DNA from: Candidula unifasciata
Lineage: Eukaryota > Mollusca > Gastropoda > Stylommatophora > Geomitridae
Reading direction: 5' to 3'
Length of the DNA stretch: 64,000 nt
Assembly (NCBI GenBank): GCA_905116865.2
Contig: CAJHNH020002544.1
Span: forward strand, 39,655-103,654
Part shown: in pieces, positions 25,601 through 39,100 of the stretch
Layout of the letters: the number at the start of each line of letters is the position of its first letter
How positions within the stretch are numbered: position 1 is the stretch's first letter
Program-made: the position numbers and the translations under genes
The notes under the pieces: model-generated
Told to the model about the DNA's origin: nothing
The model's database searches: none
Seen by the model: the letters and a program-made list of their open reading frames with translations, nothing else

Positions 25601-28600
25601 AGCACACTGTGGCCCGCAGACCACATGCTGCTCTCTTGAAGCACACCTGTGGCCCGCAGACTATATGATGCTCTCTTGAAGCACACCTGTGGCCCGCAGA
25701 CTATATGATGCTCTCTTGAAGCACACCTGTGGCCCACACACCACATACTGCTCTCTTGAAGCACACCTGTGGCCCGCAGACTATATGATGCTCTCTTGAA
25801 GCACACCTGTGGCCCACACACCACATACTGCTCTCTTGAAGCACACCTGTGGCCCGCAGACTATATGATGCTCTCTTGAAGCACACCTGTGGCCCGCAAA
25901 CCACATGATGCTCTCTTGAAGCACACTGTGGCCCACAGACCACATGCTGCTCTCTTGAAGCACACCTGTGGCCCGCAGACCACATGCTGCTCTCTTGAAG
26001 CACACCTGTGGCCCGCAGACCACATGCTGCTCTCTTGAAGCACACTGTGGCCCACAGACCACATGCTGCTCTCTTGAAGCACACCTGTGGCCCGCAGACC
26101 ACATGCTGCTCTCTTGAAGCACACCTGTGGCCCGCAGACCACATGCTACTCTCTTGAAGCACACCTGTGGCCCGCAATAAAAAAAAATATTATGCAATCA
26201 TTTATATTTAATGACTTCAATTAGTTGTTTTGTGTGGCCCCAGTAACAACACAAATGTGACCCATATGGCGCTCTGGGGACCCTCAGTTTCACATGCCTG
26301 ATTTAGAGTTTACAAAATTGAAATCCTAATATCTAGAAATAGACAATTTAAACTGAGGAAAAGAACTGTCTGCCATGTGCATCTATCCAGTTGTTTACAT
26401 GGTTCTACAATATGAACAATAGATAAAGAATTGACATCACAGCACTCGGGGCATTTTCATGTGTGTTCCGTCCTTATCTTCAGCAGCCAGAACAGAGTTC
26501 CAATACTGATGGAACCGGTCACAGTCTGGTTATGTGTCCGTCTTGCCTTTCCTCTTAGTGTAGTGAGCCAGCAAGACCCCCTGATTGCACCCAGGTACCC
26601 CATTCTCTCTAGGCTATAATAATCTTGTTTTTCTACTGATTCTGTTGCTTGTTCCTAAACAGCCTTGACCACATCTGCCTTGTCATGTATCAATTCACCA
26701 CCCAATGGTGCAGATCCAGCCAATATGTCTGCCTGTTCATTACCCACCACGCGGCATTGCCTGATAAAAAGATCCAAAGTATGCTCACTACCCGTGACCT
26801 TCCCAGTAAAGCTTGGACTTAAGATCGTGTCACAACCGCCAAGATAAATAGAAAAAAGAGCAAGAGGAAAGCGAAGAGATAAATACCTGGATGGCGCGGC
26901 CATTTAGATGGGGTGAGACAAGAGCAGAGACCTGATCATGTGGGATTGTGAAACACAGCCCCCTCACTCATCAGCAGGGCACATGATGATAGTACGTTAA
27001 CAGACAAATATATTTATACCTATAATCATTATCAGGTATCACATTTTAATATACATAAACAAAAATGGCAAGGCTTTTATTATAATCAACCTTAGTCATA
27101 AAGGGACCAATATAAAATGATCAGTTTCATTATGTTGGCATCACATTAATTTTAGAGATGTGAAGTGTGAAACATAACTTCAGATACTTTGGCCAAACAA
27201 TAAATACTCACCTCTTTATAGAATGGATGAGAAGAAGACAGAGATATGGCATGGTCTGGCTTGCTTGTGGATTCAACAATTCTCTTCTGTTTGAAACAAA
27301 ACAAAACTTGATTTACAGTTCTAGCAGTAAGAAAAGACTGCACTGTCTTTAAAATATTTCCATTCAAATATGACACATCAATTCCCATGTCTTTTAGGTC
27401 TTCTTATAGCTCTATGGTTGTCAGAGCAGCCATATGGTTAGTGGAGTTGTTTGCTGGCTCACTGATCATGTCTTCAACTCTTCACTGTTGTGGGGCTTTT
27501 AAAAATATTGACCTGGACTTGCATGTTGAGGCAGCCTAAAAATGGTATAGGAAATGTTCTGGAAAGTAAAGGCTGCTGCCACATCAACCCTCGACTGCCA
27601 ATTGATCTATACAAAACAGCAGACAGGCACCCTATATCCATTATGACATGGGAAAAAGTGTCATTAAGTTCTTTACTAGCTCTTTAGAAAGAGCCTGTTT
27701 TCTGTTGGTAAGTGACTGGGCTTCATTTTCCTAAGATATCAAAACTGCTGCCTCCAAAAAATTAAACACACAATGACCAATGAAGTCTCATAGGGGTGTT
27801 AACTCTTGTTTAGATCATCTATACATCATGATCAATGAAGTCTCATAGGGGTACTAACTCTTGTTTAGATCATCTATACACCATGACCAATGAAGACTCA
27901 TAGGGGTACTAACTCTTGTTTAGATCATCTATACATCATGACCAATGAAGTCTCATAGGGGTACTAACTCTTGTTTAGATCATCTATACACCATGACCAA
28001 TGAAGTCTCATAGGGGTGTTAACTCTTGTTCAGATCATCTATTTTTCCTCCACCTCTCTCTTTACACCTTTGCTTTCTCCTTCTTTGACCTTTTAATTTG
28101 TTCTTTAATATTATTTCAATGATGTGCAACTTCCTTGGTTATTCTTGAGCCTTCCACAAACCTGTAATCTCTTTTCTTTTGAATCTGCCTAGCATTTCCC
28201 AATAAGTTGCATAATACATTTATACTTTAATGTAGCTACTTAAAGTTGGTTGTGAATCCTTTACAGGATGGTGCAGAAGCAAGGTTCCTTGCCTCTCAGG
28301 CAGATGCACTCCGACCGAAGGAAGCTCCCAATTAGTTGACTCTTATGAGATGCTTTTGGGTAGATGGTCTATTCTTGTTTTCCCTATAATAGGGCCCCGG
28401 AACACACATGGTGAAGCATTTATTTAACACATGTAGCTTTCACTGAAACAAACTCAAAATATGGACAATACAAACCTTTTCTTCTTCTTTTTCTAGTTTG
28501 TCTAATGTGGCGTCAACCGCATCGTAAAATTCTTCCTCTGGTATCAAACAATGAGGGCCCTCCTGTGAATCAAAAGATTGTAGCTTTCATGATAAGATTT

Positions 28601-31600
28601 TATAACTCAAATTAAACCTAACAATTCCCAGCTCTCAATGTTACAGACAATTATTACAATAATTTCAACAAGAAAAAAACTTTTGGATATGGATTCTGTT
28701 TTAATAGTGAGTTTTGCATGCCATGAACATTCATTTTACAGGTCTAGCCTATTTGTATGCAAACTGTTGGTTTCTCACCTCTGAGGCAGATCCACTCTGA
28801 CTTAAAAGGAAATTACCTTTGCCTGTTGGGGGGGGGGGGGGGGGGGGGGGTGGGTATTATTCTTCCTCCTAAAGTGGAATCCCCAGAACCGACAAAGGGT
28901 GGGTGTGCATGAAGAAAAATGACCTTATGGGAGGGGGGAAGGGGTTGAACTGATAAAAGTAATTCAAAGTGCACTATTTCTGATTAACTTCACCAGTTAC
29001 TGAAAGAGACAGAAATACAGAGAGCAGAACTGTATCCATATGCTAAAGTAAATCTGGCCTTGCAAGTCTCAACCCTAATGCCATTCTAAATAAAGTGGAG
29101 TTTGGTATACATGTAGTAATTTGTTTTAACCACTTCAAGTGGTAAACGGTAAATCAAAAAGTACACAGGTAGATAAAGGATCCTATGACACCAATAGTAT
29201 ATGATACCAGAGTCATGTTTTTATAGATCAATCTGCACTTGGTGGGTGAAGGGTTAGCATCACACTGGCCGCCTTTACCTTCCAGGACATTACATAAAAC
29301 CAATTTTAGCTGGCTGACCTGGAAGTCAAAAATAATCCAACATTTTGCGGAGAGGAGAGGAGAGCATATGGTCACAACACTACAGTGGTTCTTTGAAAAC
29401 AGGTAAGTTAAGTGTAGGAAAGGGCCCTTTTCCAAGCCATTAGGCATACAGAACTAGACCTATATTTTATATACCAATCGGCATTCAGTGGGTTATGTGG
29501 TCAGCATCAGCTGATATCTTTACTTCCCAAGACTTTACCTGGTAACCATTAAAGGCTGGGACGACCTGGAAGCCAAAGTTACTTTAGGTAAACAGGTTTA
29601 AGATCAATATTCTGAGAATCAAGATAAATAACTACATAGCACCAGCACCACATGATAGCAAAAAGTGCAATACTTTGTCTTGTTTAGTAAGTAAAACTGA
29701 AATATTAAGATAGTAAATCATTCAGAAGACTTCTTATGTCCATCCCTAAAGAAGAAACCACAAGTATTAGATTTCATTACAACCAACATTCAAACTAATA
29801 AACTTCTTGCAATTTTACTTGCAGCTAAAATTATAGGTGCATATAATTCACTAAATGGTAAAGTGCTGTGTAGAGCCTGTGTGTTACATGCATGTAAGAC
29901 ATGAACAATAAATAGATAAGGTGGAAAACATTTACTAGCAGGAGTGATTTTTGAGAAGAATACAAAGAATACTGTGGAATGACAGAAAAACAAATGAAGC
30001 AGTCCTCATTAAGTCAGAATAAAGTAGAAACTTACCAAAACACTTAGAAACAGTCAAGACAGTGTTTTTGGGCATGTTATGTATAGCAACAGACTTGAGA
30101 ACTTGGTAACAATAGGTAAGACTGTTGGAAAGAGAGCAAGAGGAAGGCAAAGCAATACCTGGACGGCTTGGCCTTGTTGAGTGGGTGAGACAAGAACACT
30201 GATATATGAGATGGTGAAACCTGACAGCCTATATTTACAGTCATGGCAAGATGATGATTTAATTCAATATTTATATTTTATATATATATACATATATATA
30301 TATTAGAAAATGAAATTTAAAAAAAAAAGGGGGGGGGGGGATTAAAGATGGTAGTAAAATAAAAACACTAACATATTTGATGACTCTTACCTCATAATCT
30401 GGTCCTCCCACAATAATTTTTTTGCTCTTGTCTGATACAAAGGTTTTATATGCCTCTAGAAACTTTTTCCTTCTTTCAACTTCCTAATAAAAAATCCAAG
30501 CCATGCATTAGAAGAAAAAAAAGCTGGAAAAAAACCAACTCTACATCAAGATGGAACAAGTAACACCAAAAGTTCTGACAAATTTTTTTCTTGGATACTA
30601 TATCTTTGATAAGACGACAGTTACTTGGAACTTGATTTACAGTGTAATCCCCTCATTTACGTAAATCTCAAATCAATTTCACCAAAATTTCGTTAGGCAT
30701 ACAGCATCATCACTGCTGATTTTTTTTTTTTAAACACATCATCTCAGTGACACATGGTGATACAGTGAATAAATCCAGTTTTTTAGAGTCACATAAGTTT
30801 TTATGAAGGTTGTGTCTGTGTTGATAATGATCCAGACAATCAGATAACTTAATATCAAAATCTAATTTGAGCATCCAAATCTTTCTCTTTTAATTAATTC
30901 TTTCAGTGTCATGCAAAGATTCTTCTTCAGCATTCGGAGCCCTTGAGGTTCATTGCTAGTCCCTTGCCTCAGTTTATCTCTGACTGAAATTCTCTTTCCA
31001 GCCGGTGACTCCAAGTGTTTGTAGGCCTGCCTGTATTTCTTCACTGTCTTCTTGGTCTGCTAACATTCAACTCTTTTGTGCAGAGTTTAGATCTCTGTTT
31101 TCTGCCAGTCTTTCTATATGCTTTAACAATTGTAGTATCTTAGCCCTTACAAAAGCATATGTTATTTTAAATAATAAATTATCAGCTCTGTGAAGTTAAT
31201 AATAACACTTCGGAACAGAAGGAATTAAAGAAACATCAAATAACAACGGCTGGAGGAATCACATAACTATATCATCAAGTAGCTTTTATGTCATCATCAT
31301 GTATCAGGTCCTTTACAGAATATCGCTCTCTACATAGCCTGCAAGTATGAAATTCAGGTCTCTTTGCATCTCTCCTGCCTCATGTGGTTTCCTACCTAAG
31401 GTGTCCTTAATATGATGTGTTCACCAAAAATGAACATGCTAGTCGGCCCCAGCCTTCTTTCCTGGCACCATGTTTTCTGCTATTATTCTTTCCACCATGG
31501 TGCTTGGTATGGTTGTTCCCAGAACAAGATGCTGTTTATTGATGTCCAAATCTTTTAGGATATCAGTATTTCTTTTCTTCTTGGTCCATGGTGCTCTGTG

Positions 31601-33100
31601 AATCCCTCTGTAGCATTTCCACGCAACAATCTCTATTTTCTTCCTTCATGATGGCAAGACAGTCCATGACACATCCATATGCTGCTACAGGAAAAATGCA
31701 TGATTTCAAAATTTTGACTTTGATTTCCTTGCTGGTGCTTAGTCTCAGACATTTAATGCTGTTTAATCTGTGTACTTAAGTACTACCATGGCTATCATCC
31801 TTTTGAATTCTGTTGAACAGCTGCCATTGCTTGACATGACAGCAGCTGTGATATTGCAGCTGAATACGATGGGGAAGAGCTAAATCGGCATCACAGTCAA
31901 GGTTAATATTTACAAATCACTGGTGTTGTCTATTTTCTTATCCTAATATGACAGACTCTCACTGTGGAAATAAAAAGGAGGATTCAGACTTTCGAATGTA
32001 AATGCTACAGACTCATTTTACGAATTAGTTATTTAGAACATAAAGCTAATAAATATGTCTGAAACAAGAACCTCTCTTGGCACTGGTGAAACGTCGCAAG
32101 CTAGTTTGGTTTGGGCATGTGGTGAGATATTGGGGGGCAGTCAAAGAAGAGGAGGGCAAAGAAGATCCTGGAATGACAACATCAAGAAATGGACAGGACT
32201 AGGTTATCCTACACTTATTCATCAAGCAGAAGTCAGAGAAAGATGGCGGGTTTTATGTGCTGGTACTTCCAATAATACACCTCCACGACCCTAATGGGTT
32301 GTTATGTCACTGCTGTTTGTAATGGAGCCTTAATTTTCAAAGTTTGTGACATTTTCAGTTTCTCCATCATTTTTTTTTATATTTTGGTGACAGGCAGTGT
32401 TGCCTGCATTTATTTTTACTTATTTTTTTTTAAATTCAGGAACAAGTTAATGTAACGTTAGCCCGGTTTGGTGATGTCAGCAGCATGGCCCGTCAGCTGG
32501 AGCCGGTATTGGCGTAACCATAGGACAATTCAAATATATATAGCAATAATAGTTCATATGTACCCTGTGCAATCTCTTCCATATGGTAGATATGACAGAC
32601 TGGCACCTAACAGTTTAGCCATGGGTTCCATTAAAAATATAGCAATAATAGTTTATATTTACCCTGTCCAATCTCTTTTTCCATGTCTCCTCTCTCTGAC
32701 CCATGAGCTCAATACAATGGGAGAGTGTGGCAATGATTCCAGCTGTTGTAGCCTTGAAGGTAAGTGCCTCACCTTTGAAGTCAACAGAATGGCCCCCGTG
32801 CTGCTGCAGGACGGATGCTGAATAAGAGAATGTACTTATTTATAACAAAACTGTGCACAGCAGGCAAGAGGAATCTTTGTTTTAGTAAACCTGTGATTCA
32901 ACAAAGAAAGATGAGAAAAGGGAGGGTGAAACAGAGAGGTGAGAAGGGGGCCATATCGTAAGACTTTGGAGTGTTGGTTTTGTCAGAATTATTAACATCA
33001 CCTACAAATGATAATTTGTACAAGGCCTGTATCTAATCAATATGGATGTTTATAGTCAAAAAGCTTGATATGCTAAAGGTAACTAATGATGAAGTGAGGT

Positions 33101-33148
<48 letters not shown>

Positions 33149-36100
33149 AGACAGATAGACACACATACAGACAGACAGAACAAACTTCCACACATTCGTC
33201 ACATGCAACGATTTGTTTCTTCTCAGGCGCTCAGATCTTAAACTGTCTGCAATCCTTTTCAGAGCTGTCCCTATTATCTTCCTGATTTGCCCTTTCCACG
33301 CAATGTGTTACATGGAGTCCTGTTCCTAGGAATCTGACTCGATAGCGATAGCATTACTTAAATGCTTATATGTATACTGGGAGCTACATTGGTGCATCGA
33401 CCAGACGCTTGCCTGCGGATCGGAAGGTCCTGGAATCTGGTCCTGAGGGAGTTGGACTTTTTCGGAAATTATCTTGGCTCCCAGCCTTAAATGGGTACCA
33501 GGTAAAGTCGAGGGAATTTAATGTGTTTCTTTCAAAAAGCTGGTGTGATGCTGGCCAGATCATCCATCAAAGTGCCAACAGATCTAAAAGCTGGTGTGAT
33601 GCTGGCCAGATCATCCACCAAAGTGCCAACAGATCTAAAAGCTGGTGTGATGCTGGCCAGATCATCCACCAAAGTGCCAACAGATCTAAAAAAAAATATA
33701 GGTCTAGCCCTATAAGCCCAATAGACCTGCAGTTGGCAAAAAGAGTCCTTTACTTTCTACTTATGTCTGTTAGAAGTTAATGCCTACATAGAACATGAAT
33801 AAATACAGAGTTACTACAATCTTAATTAAAACAATTTACTACAGATTATTAGATGATACATTACAAACTGAAATGAACAACAGCAATTCTTTAGACAAAG
33901 AGGTACTGAAACAACCAAATACTTGACAAACAGAGAAATAATACAATCCGGACCTAAAGAACTTGATACACATTATATGGAGACAAAGATAGCAGGTGAC
34001 TTTTTACAAACGAAATGAAGAAAAACATATTGTTAAAGACAATAAATATAAAGAAACTGGTTTTGATGATAAATATACAAATCTAAGAAACAGAAGGGAA
34101 ATGAACAAAAGAATCGGGTGAATGTCATGAAAACATGACTGTTTGCGTCATTCATGGTCAAGCAAGTTACAAAAATAACGGAAGGTGAAAGCACAGAGTG
34201 GAACATGTGGGTGTAGGTACTCTACAAATTAAAGCAGCAGAAGTATCATAATAACATTAAAAAAAACATATACTGGAAAATATGTCAAAGTCAACTAAAA
34301 TAATTAAGTGCAAAATAAATGGACAACTATGGACTGTGTTGTTCAGAGGGAACAAATCAGGAAAGGAATTTTGAAAAAAAAAAAAAAAAGGAGAAATGAC
34401 CACAGATGGGTTCAACACTATGAGAAGCACATTAAATACATGCTACAGTAACAGTGGTAATGAAATCTCATGCTCTGAATCTGGATGACTTTTCTAAATG
34501 TAAACAGATTGTGCTAGTTACACTGGCCATGGTTCCCGTGCCTTCCTACAGCTCAATATAACACTACTGTGTGGTAACACAAAAAGGTTAAGGTTAGTTG
34601 CGTATCCTTCACAGAATGTTGCAGAACCAACCCCAACAGCCCCTGGCTGTTGTGTGGTTTTTCTAGGCATATGTACATCCAGTAGTTTGCCATTGCTTTC
34701 TGGACGATCGGCTCTCCTGATACCACTGTAAAAGTTAAAGCAAGGCGCATAGCCCGCAGCTGGAATCAAACCCGGCATCCTGGCATTATGAAGCGTTCGC
34801 ATCGACTTAGCCACAGAGACGACACACAGAAAGGTACCAACTACAAAATGGAAGCATATTATACAAACTAAAACTAAAAAACAGTACGAAACAAATACAC
34901 GGAGGGATTTTTAAATAAATGGGAACTAAAAAAAATATGGTGACTTTTTACAAACTGAACCAAAGCAATCAGGTATATAAAACATAAATGAATGAAGAAC
35001 TGACATTCCTACACTTGGGACATTTCCATGTGTCTCCCTCTCCTTCATCAGTAGTCAACAAGTGCTGATAAACTAATAGTACAAATTGTAACCTGATAAA
35101 CAGTTCACCTATGTTTCCATCAGTGTTGAAAATCTTCCAGACCCTTTACCACCCCTCCCCCTTTTTTTTTCCAGTCTGTCAGTGCAATGTATGGATACTG
35201 TTTGTTCTGTTGCACTATTCACTTGATCACAGAAAGCTTTCACCACCTCTTCTGCTTTGCCACTCATAAAGAGATTTATAATCAGAACTAAACCTTTTGC
35301 TATGTATTATGTTGAAACAAAGAAGGCATGCAGTTTCTTACAGACTAAAACTAAATTAAGACACCAGCTAGTTAAAGATAATAAATATAAAGAAACTGAC
35401 TTACCTAAATCTTTCCCCCTCAGTCCTTCAAGTCGGTGGGAAAGTGCATAATTGCTGGAGGCACTGTGTGGTATGTCGAGATCATCATCAGAATCATGTT
35501 CAGACACTATCAATATATAAAATAACAATACTGATATGTAGTCAGTACAATGTGTCCAACACAGCTTTGGGGATCGAGTATCCACTGTGATAAATGTACA
35601 CTTCTTTAGTGCATTTCACAGGGTCTTTTTCTTTGTAATTACCATTACTTCTGTTTTTCTGCTGTTCAAAGACTCTTGTTTTGACTTTCTGTTACAATTA
35701 CGTCCGTCAGTGCTTGCAACAATGTTTCATTTTCAGTGATCAAAGCTACGCTTTCAGCATACCGCAGGTTGCTAACAATGCCCACCAACCGCTATTCCTG
35801 GCATTCCATGCAAGGATCTAATTATTATTTCACTGTTCCAATTGAATAAATCCAGTGATAGTATACATTCCTGTCTAATGTTTTGAAAAATTCCAATCTG
35901 GTTGTCAGTGTTCTTGTGTAACCTGTATTGATTAGTTGTAATGACTAGTCAGTACAAATTATCAATACAGTTTTACACAAGAAAATCTGAAGAATGCCTG
36001 CAGTGAGGTGTCATCCTCTATTACCATTTAGGATGTTGAGGAAGATACAGTCTGGTTCTCACTCTCTGACCACAAACACTGGATCTTTGTTGTAGTTTCT

Positions 36101-39100
36101 CTAATGTTACCTTTCTAATTTGTTTTTTGTCTTCACTGGTCTCTAAATCCCTCTCCTCTACTGGTATATGCCTTATACAATATAGCATTACACAGAATTC
36201 TCTCTAAGTGGATATACCATTTAATTTCCTTTCTTTGTTACACTGAAGTGTATAAGGTCACTAGCAACTGCTTTCTGTGTTATTTATTATAGTAAACTAC
36301 ATTGTCTGTATCCAATCTAAAGAAAAGCATGATGGGAAACTCATCATTGAAATCACTCAACAGGCATGCAAGCAATAATTTAATCACAAGAAACATAAGT
36401 TGAATAATAATTTAAAATTAGCAGTGTGTTTTTAAACTAACATGTTCACAGAATTTGAATATTACTCTCAAATCCAAACCAACATTTCCCTTGCTTTCTA
36501 CTATCCGAAAATTACAAACAGGAAATATAATTAAATATGAATGATTATAAGACATACATTCTTGGACTGCTCCATGTGTAACTGCTGAAGCACAGGAGTC
36601 AAAGTAGCTTTGTAATGTGTCAATCTGCCTGCATAATATGTCTCTGAATGTTTCCATTTCTGCCAGTTTCTCTTTCAGCCCACGCCCTCGCTGAAAAAAA
36701 AAAAGCAGGTCATAAACCTTTTAACTCTTTCAGCAGCAACTGACTCACCATACGCATACTGGCTAATTCTCACACAATAAGCATTTATTAACTCCCTGAG
36801 ACTTGTCCCATTGTTTACATTAACCCCACTCAACACCAACTGCCACCAGAAATATATGTTCTTTAGAAAGGCAGAGAACACAGTATGTTAAAAGACATAC
36901 AGATGCATATCCATTAGCAGCAAAATAATTTCTGTATAATTGATAAAAAGGTATGAGTGTTAATCTTCTTGGAAGTCAAAGTGCATCTGCCTGAGAGGCC
37001 AGGAATTAATCATCTGCATACAAATAAGCCAGCTCTGTAAAGGGGATGTGCACGCACAACTCAAGTTCTGGAGCAAGATTAAAGTCCAGAAGTAGACGAA
37101 CAACCAGCAAATGAGGAGGAGAAAAGTATTTTCTACAAACTTTCTCCTGGCTTAATTATACAAACCTCATTATAACAAAATACTGATATAGCTGTCTTTA
37201 CCACTTTTCAGGACAGTGTAGAAAAGGGGTAACATGAATCCGAGAATGCAAGGCCACAAGGTTAACTCAGTCTTTTTGAACTGTGAAGGCAGAAATTTTT
37301 TTTTTTTTTTTTCCCGATAGAACCAGATTATTATCACCATACTAATGATTTAAACCCCGGTGACCTGAAAGACAACTCAACATTCTAACCACCTGCCCTC
37401 CATTAATACAATAGTTTTTTAAAGCCAGAGACATACAAAATGACAATGGAAAGACCAAGAAACAAATGAAAACCAAAAGGATTGAAGGTGTCATTGACAG
37501 CTCAAGACATTCACAACATCATCACGTGCCAAGCAACCGAGCATGCAATGGCATGGCTACCTACCATCTGTTAAACTGTGGCACCTAGATTCACAATGCA
37601 ACTACTAACAAAAGAATGAAGATACTTCTACTACGATTTCACAATAACATTCCAGGTCACTACAAACAAACAAAACAGCAAACACAAAGCTCACCTTGAA
37701 TGATGATGCAGACGTCTGAGAGAGACTGGTTCCAGAAGCCAGTGATAACAGGGAACCATGACGGCGCAAATTATTTTCACTTCCATAACAAGAATCAGCC
37801 TGCTGAAAGAAAAAAAATGTAACGCAAAACATCAACGTTTTTCTTTGTTGCACACAACAGGTGTTTTAATTTACTATAACTATGGTCAGTTACATCTTCC
37901 CTGCATTTATTCTGCCACAAATGTTGTTAGCAAATAAACTCACAGCAGCAATCAAATATGGTTCATTTTCCCACTCAATCTAAAGGTTATTTGGTGCCAG
38001 ATCCATATTTTTTTAAGGTAAATCTGCACTCAAAACGTGATGGGGACAACATCATGAGTGCCTTCAACTGACAGGACTTCTTCCTCATACCTATTTTAGG
38101 TTGGGTCAACCTGGAAGCCTGCAATCCCTCTTGCTGCAGATATGAACTTAAGACAGGCAAATGTCTATTCAAAAATTGCGAAGACTCAGACAGTAAATTC
38201 TGGAAGAAATTTAAGTTAGGAAAAAGTTGCACACAGTTTATAAAAACGGTTTAAAAGAATCCTCAATGTTCATATATTGCTCATGGTTTCAAACATTGCA
38301 TGAACAATAAAAAGTGCCAATAAAACCATTTTAACACTAACACCAACTAAATAAATGATGCATGCATATGGTTAGAAAAAAGACAATGAAATTTTAACTT
38401 CAAACATCCAAAGAATCATCTTTCATCCCAAAGCCAGACAAGAAAGCCATTTTACCATGAATCAACCAAACAGACATCTACTTAGTGCCACATTTCACCA
38501 AAAAAATAGACTAAGCCATTTTAATAGTAACAAAGTAAAGAGACCATATAGACAATACATTTAAGGAGTTATCTTTCAGAAAGAAGCTAGACAAGAAATC
38601 GAAAGAAACTATGGCAGGGTTATTCAACTTGGTTTACCAGGGACCAAAATTTTGAAAACGGGCATTGTCGCTGGCCAGAGCCCCAGCACAGAAAGATCAC
38701 TAAGACAACTGGCAGGAGATTGGTGGGTCACTTGCCAGGCCTCTGCGGGCCAGACTGGGTCTGTGGACCTCTAGTTGAACAACTCTGCTGTATGGATTCA
38801 AGTATTTTACGTCTACATAAATACATTTAGAAACAACAAACAATTCTAGTTACTTTGTGAAGTTCAATAGCCTCAATCCACGTCTGCCGCTCCTCTGGTG
38901 TTGATGCTCTCAGGTACCACACACTGTCGCTAACACTGACATCAAAGCGGCACTCATCAAACTGGTGGGGCTGTCAGAATATATTTGTACCTTACTAAAA
39001 CTGCCACACTGATTCATGATTTCATTTTTTCAACAAATTTTATTGTATAAACTATACATACAATTTAAAAAAATTATTATGGTTTCTGTATAATATGACT

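Noticed and set aside
25486..26197. Cys-rich 90-158-codon frames on the minus strand
   Set aside because: The 40-bp minisatellite lacks stops in these frames; the frames only re-read the same unit.
32468..32821. 117-codon plus-strand frame
   Set aside because: Antisense shadow of CERT1 exon 6.
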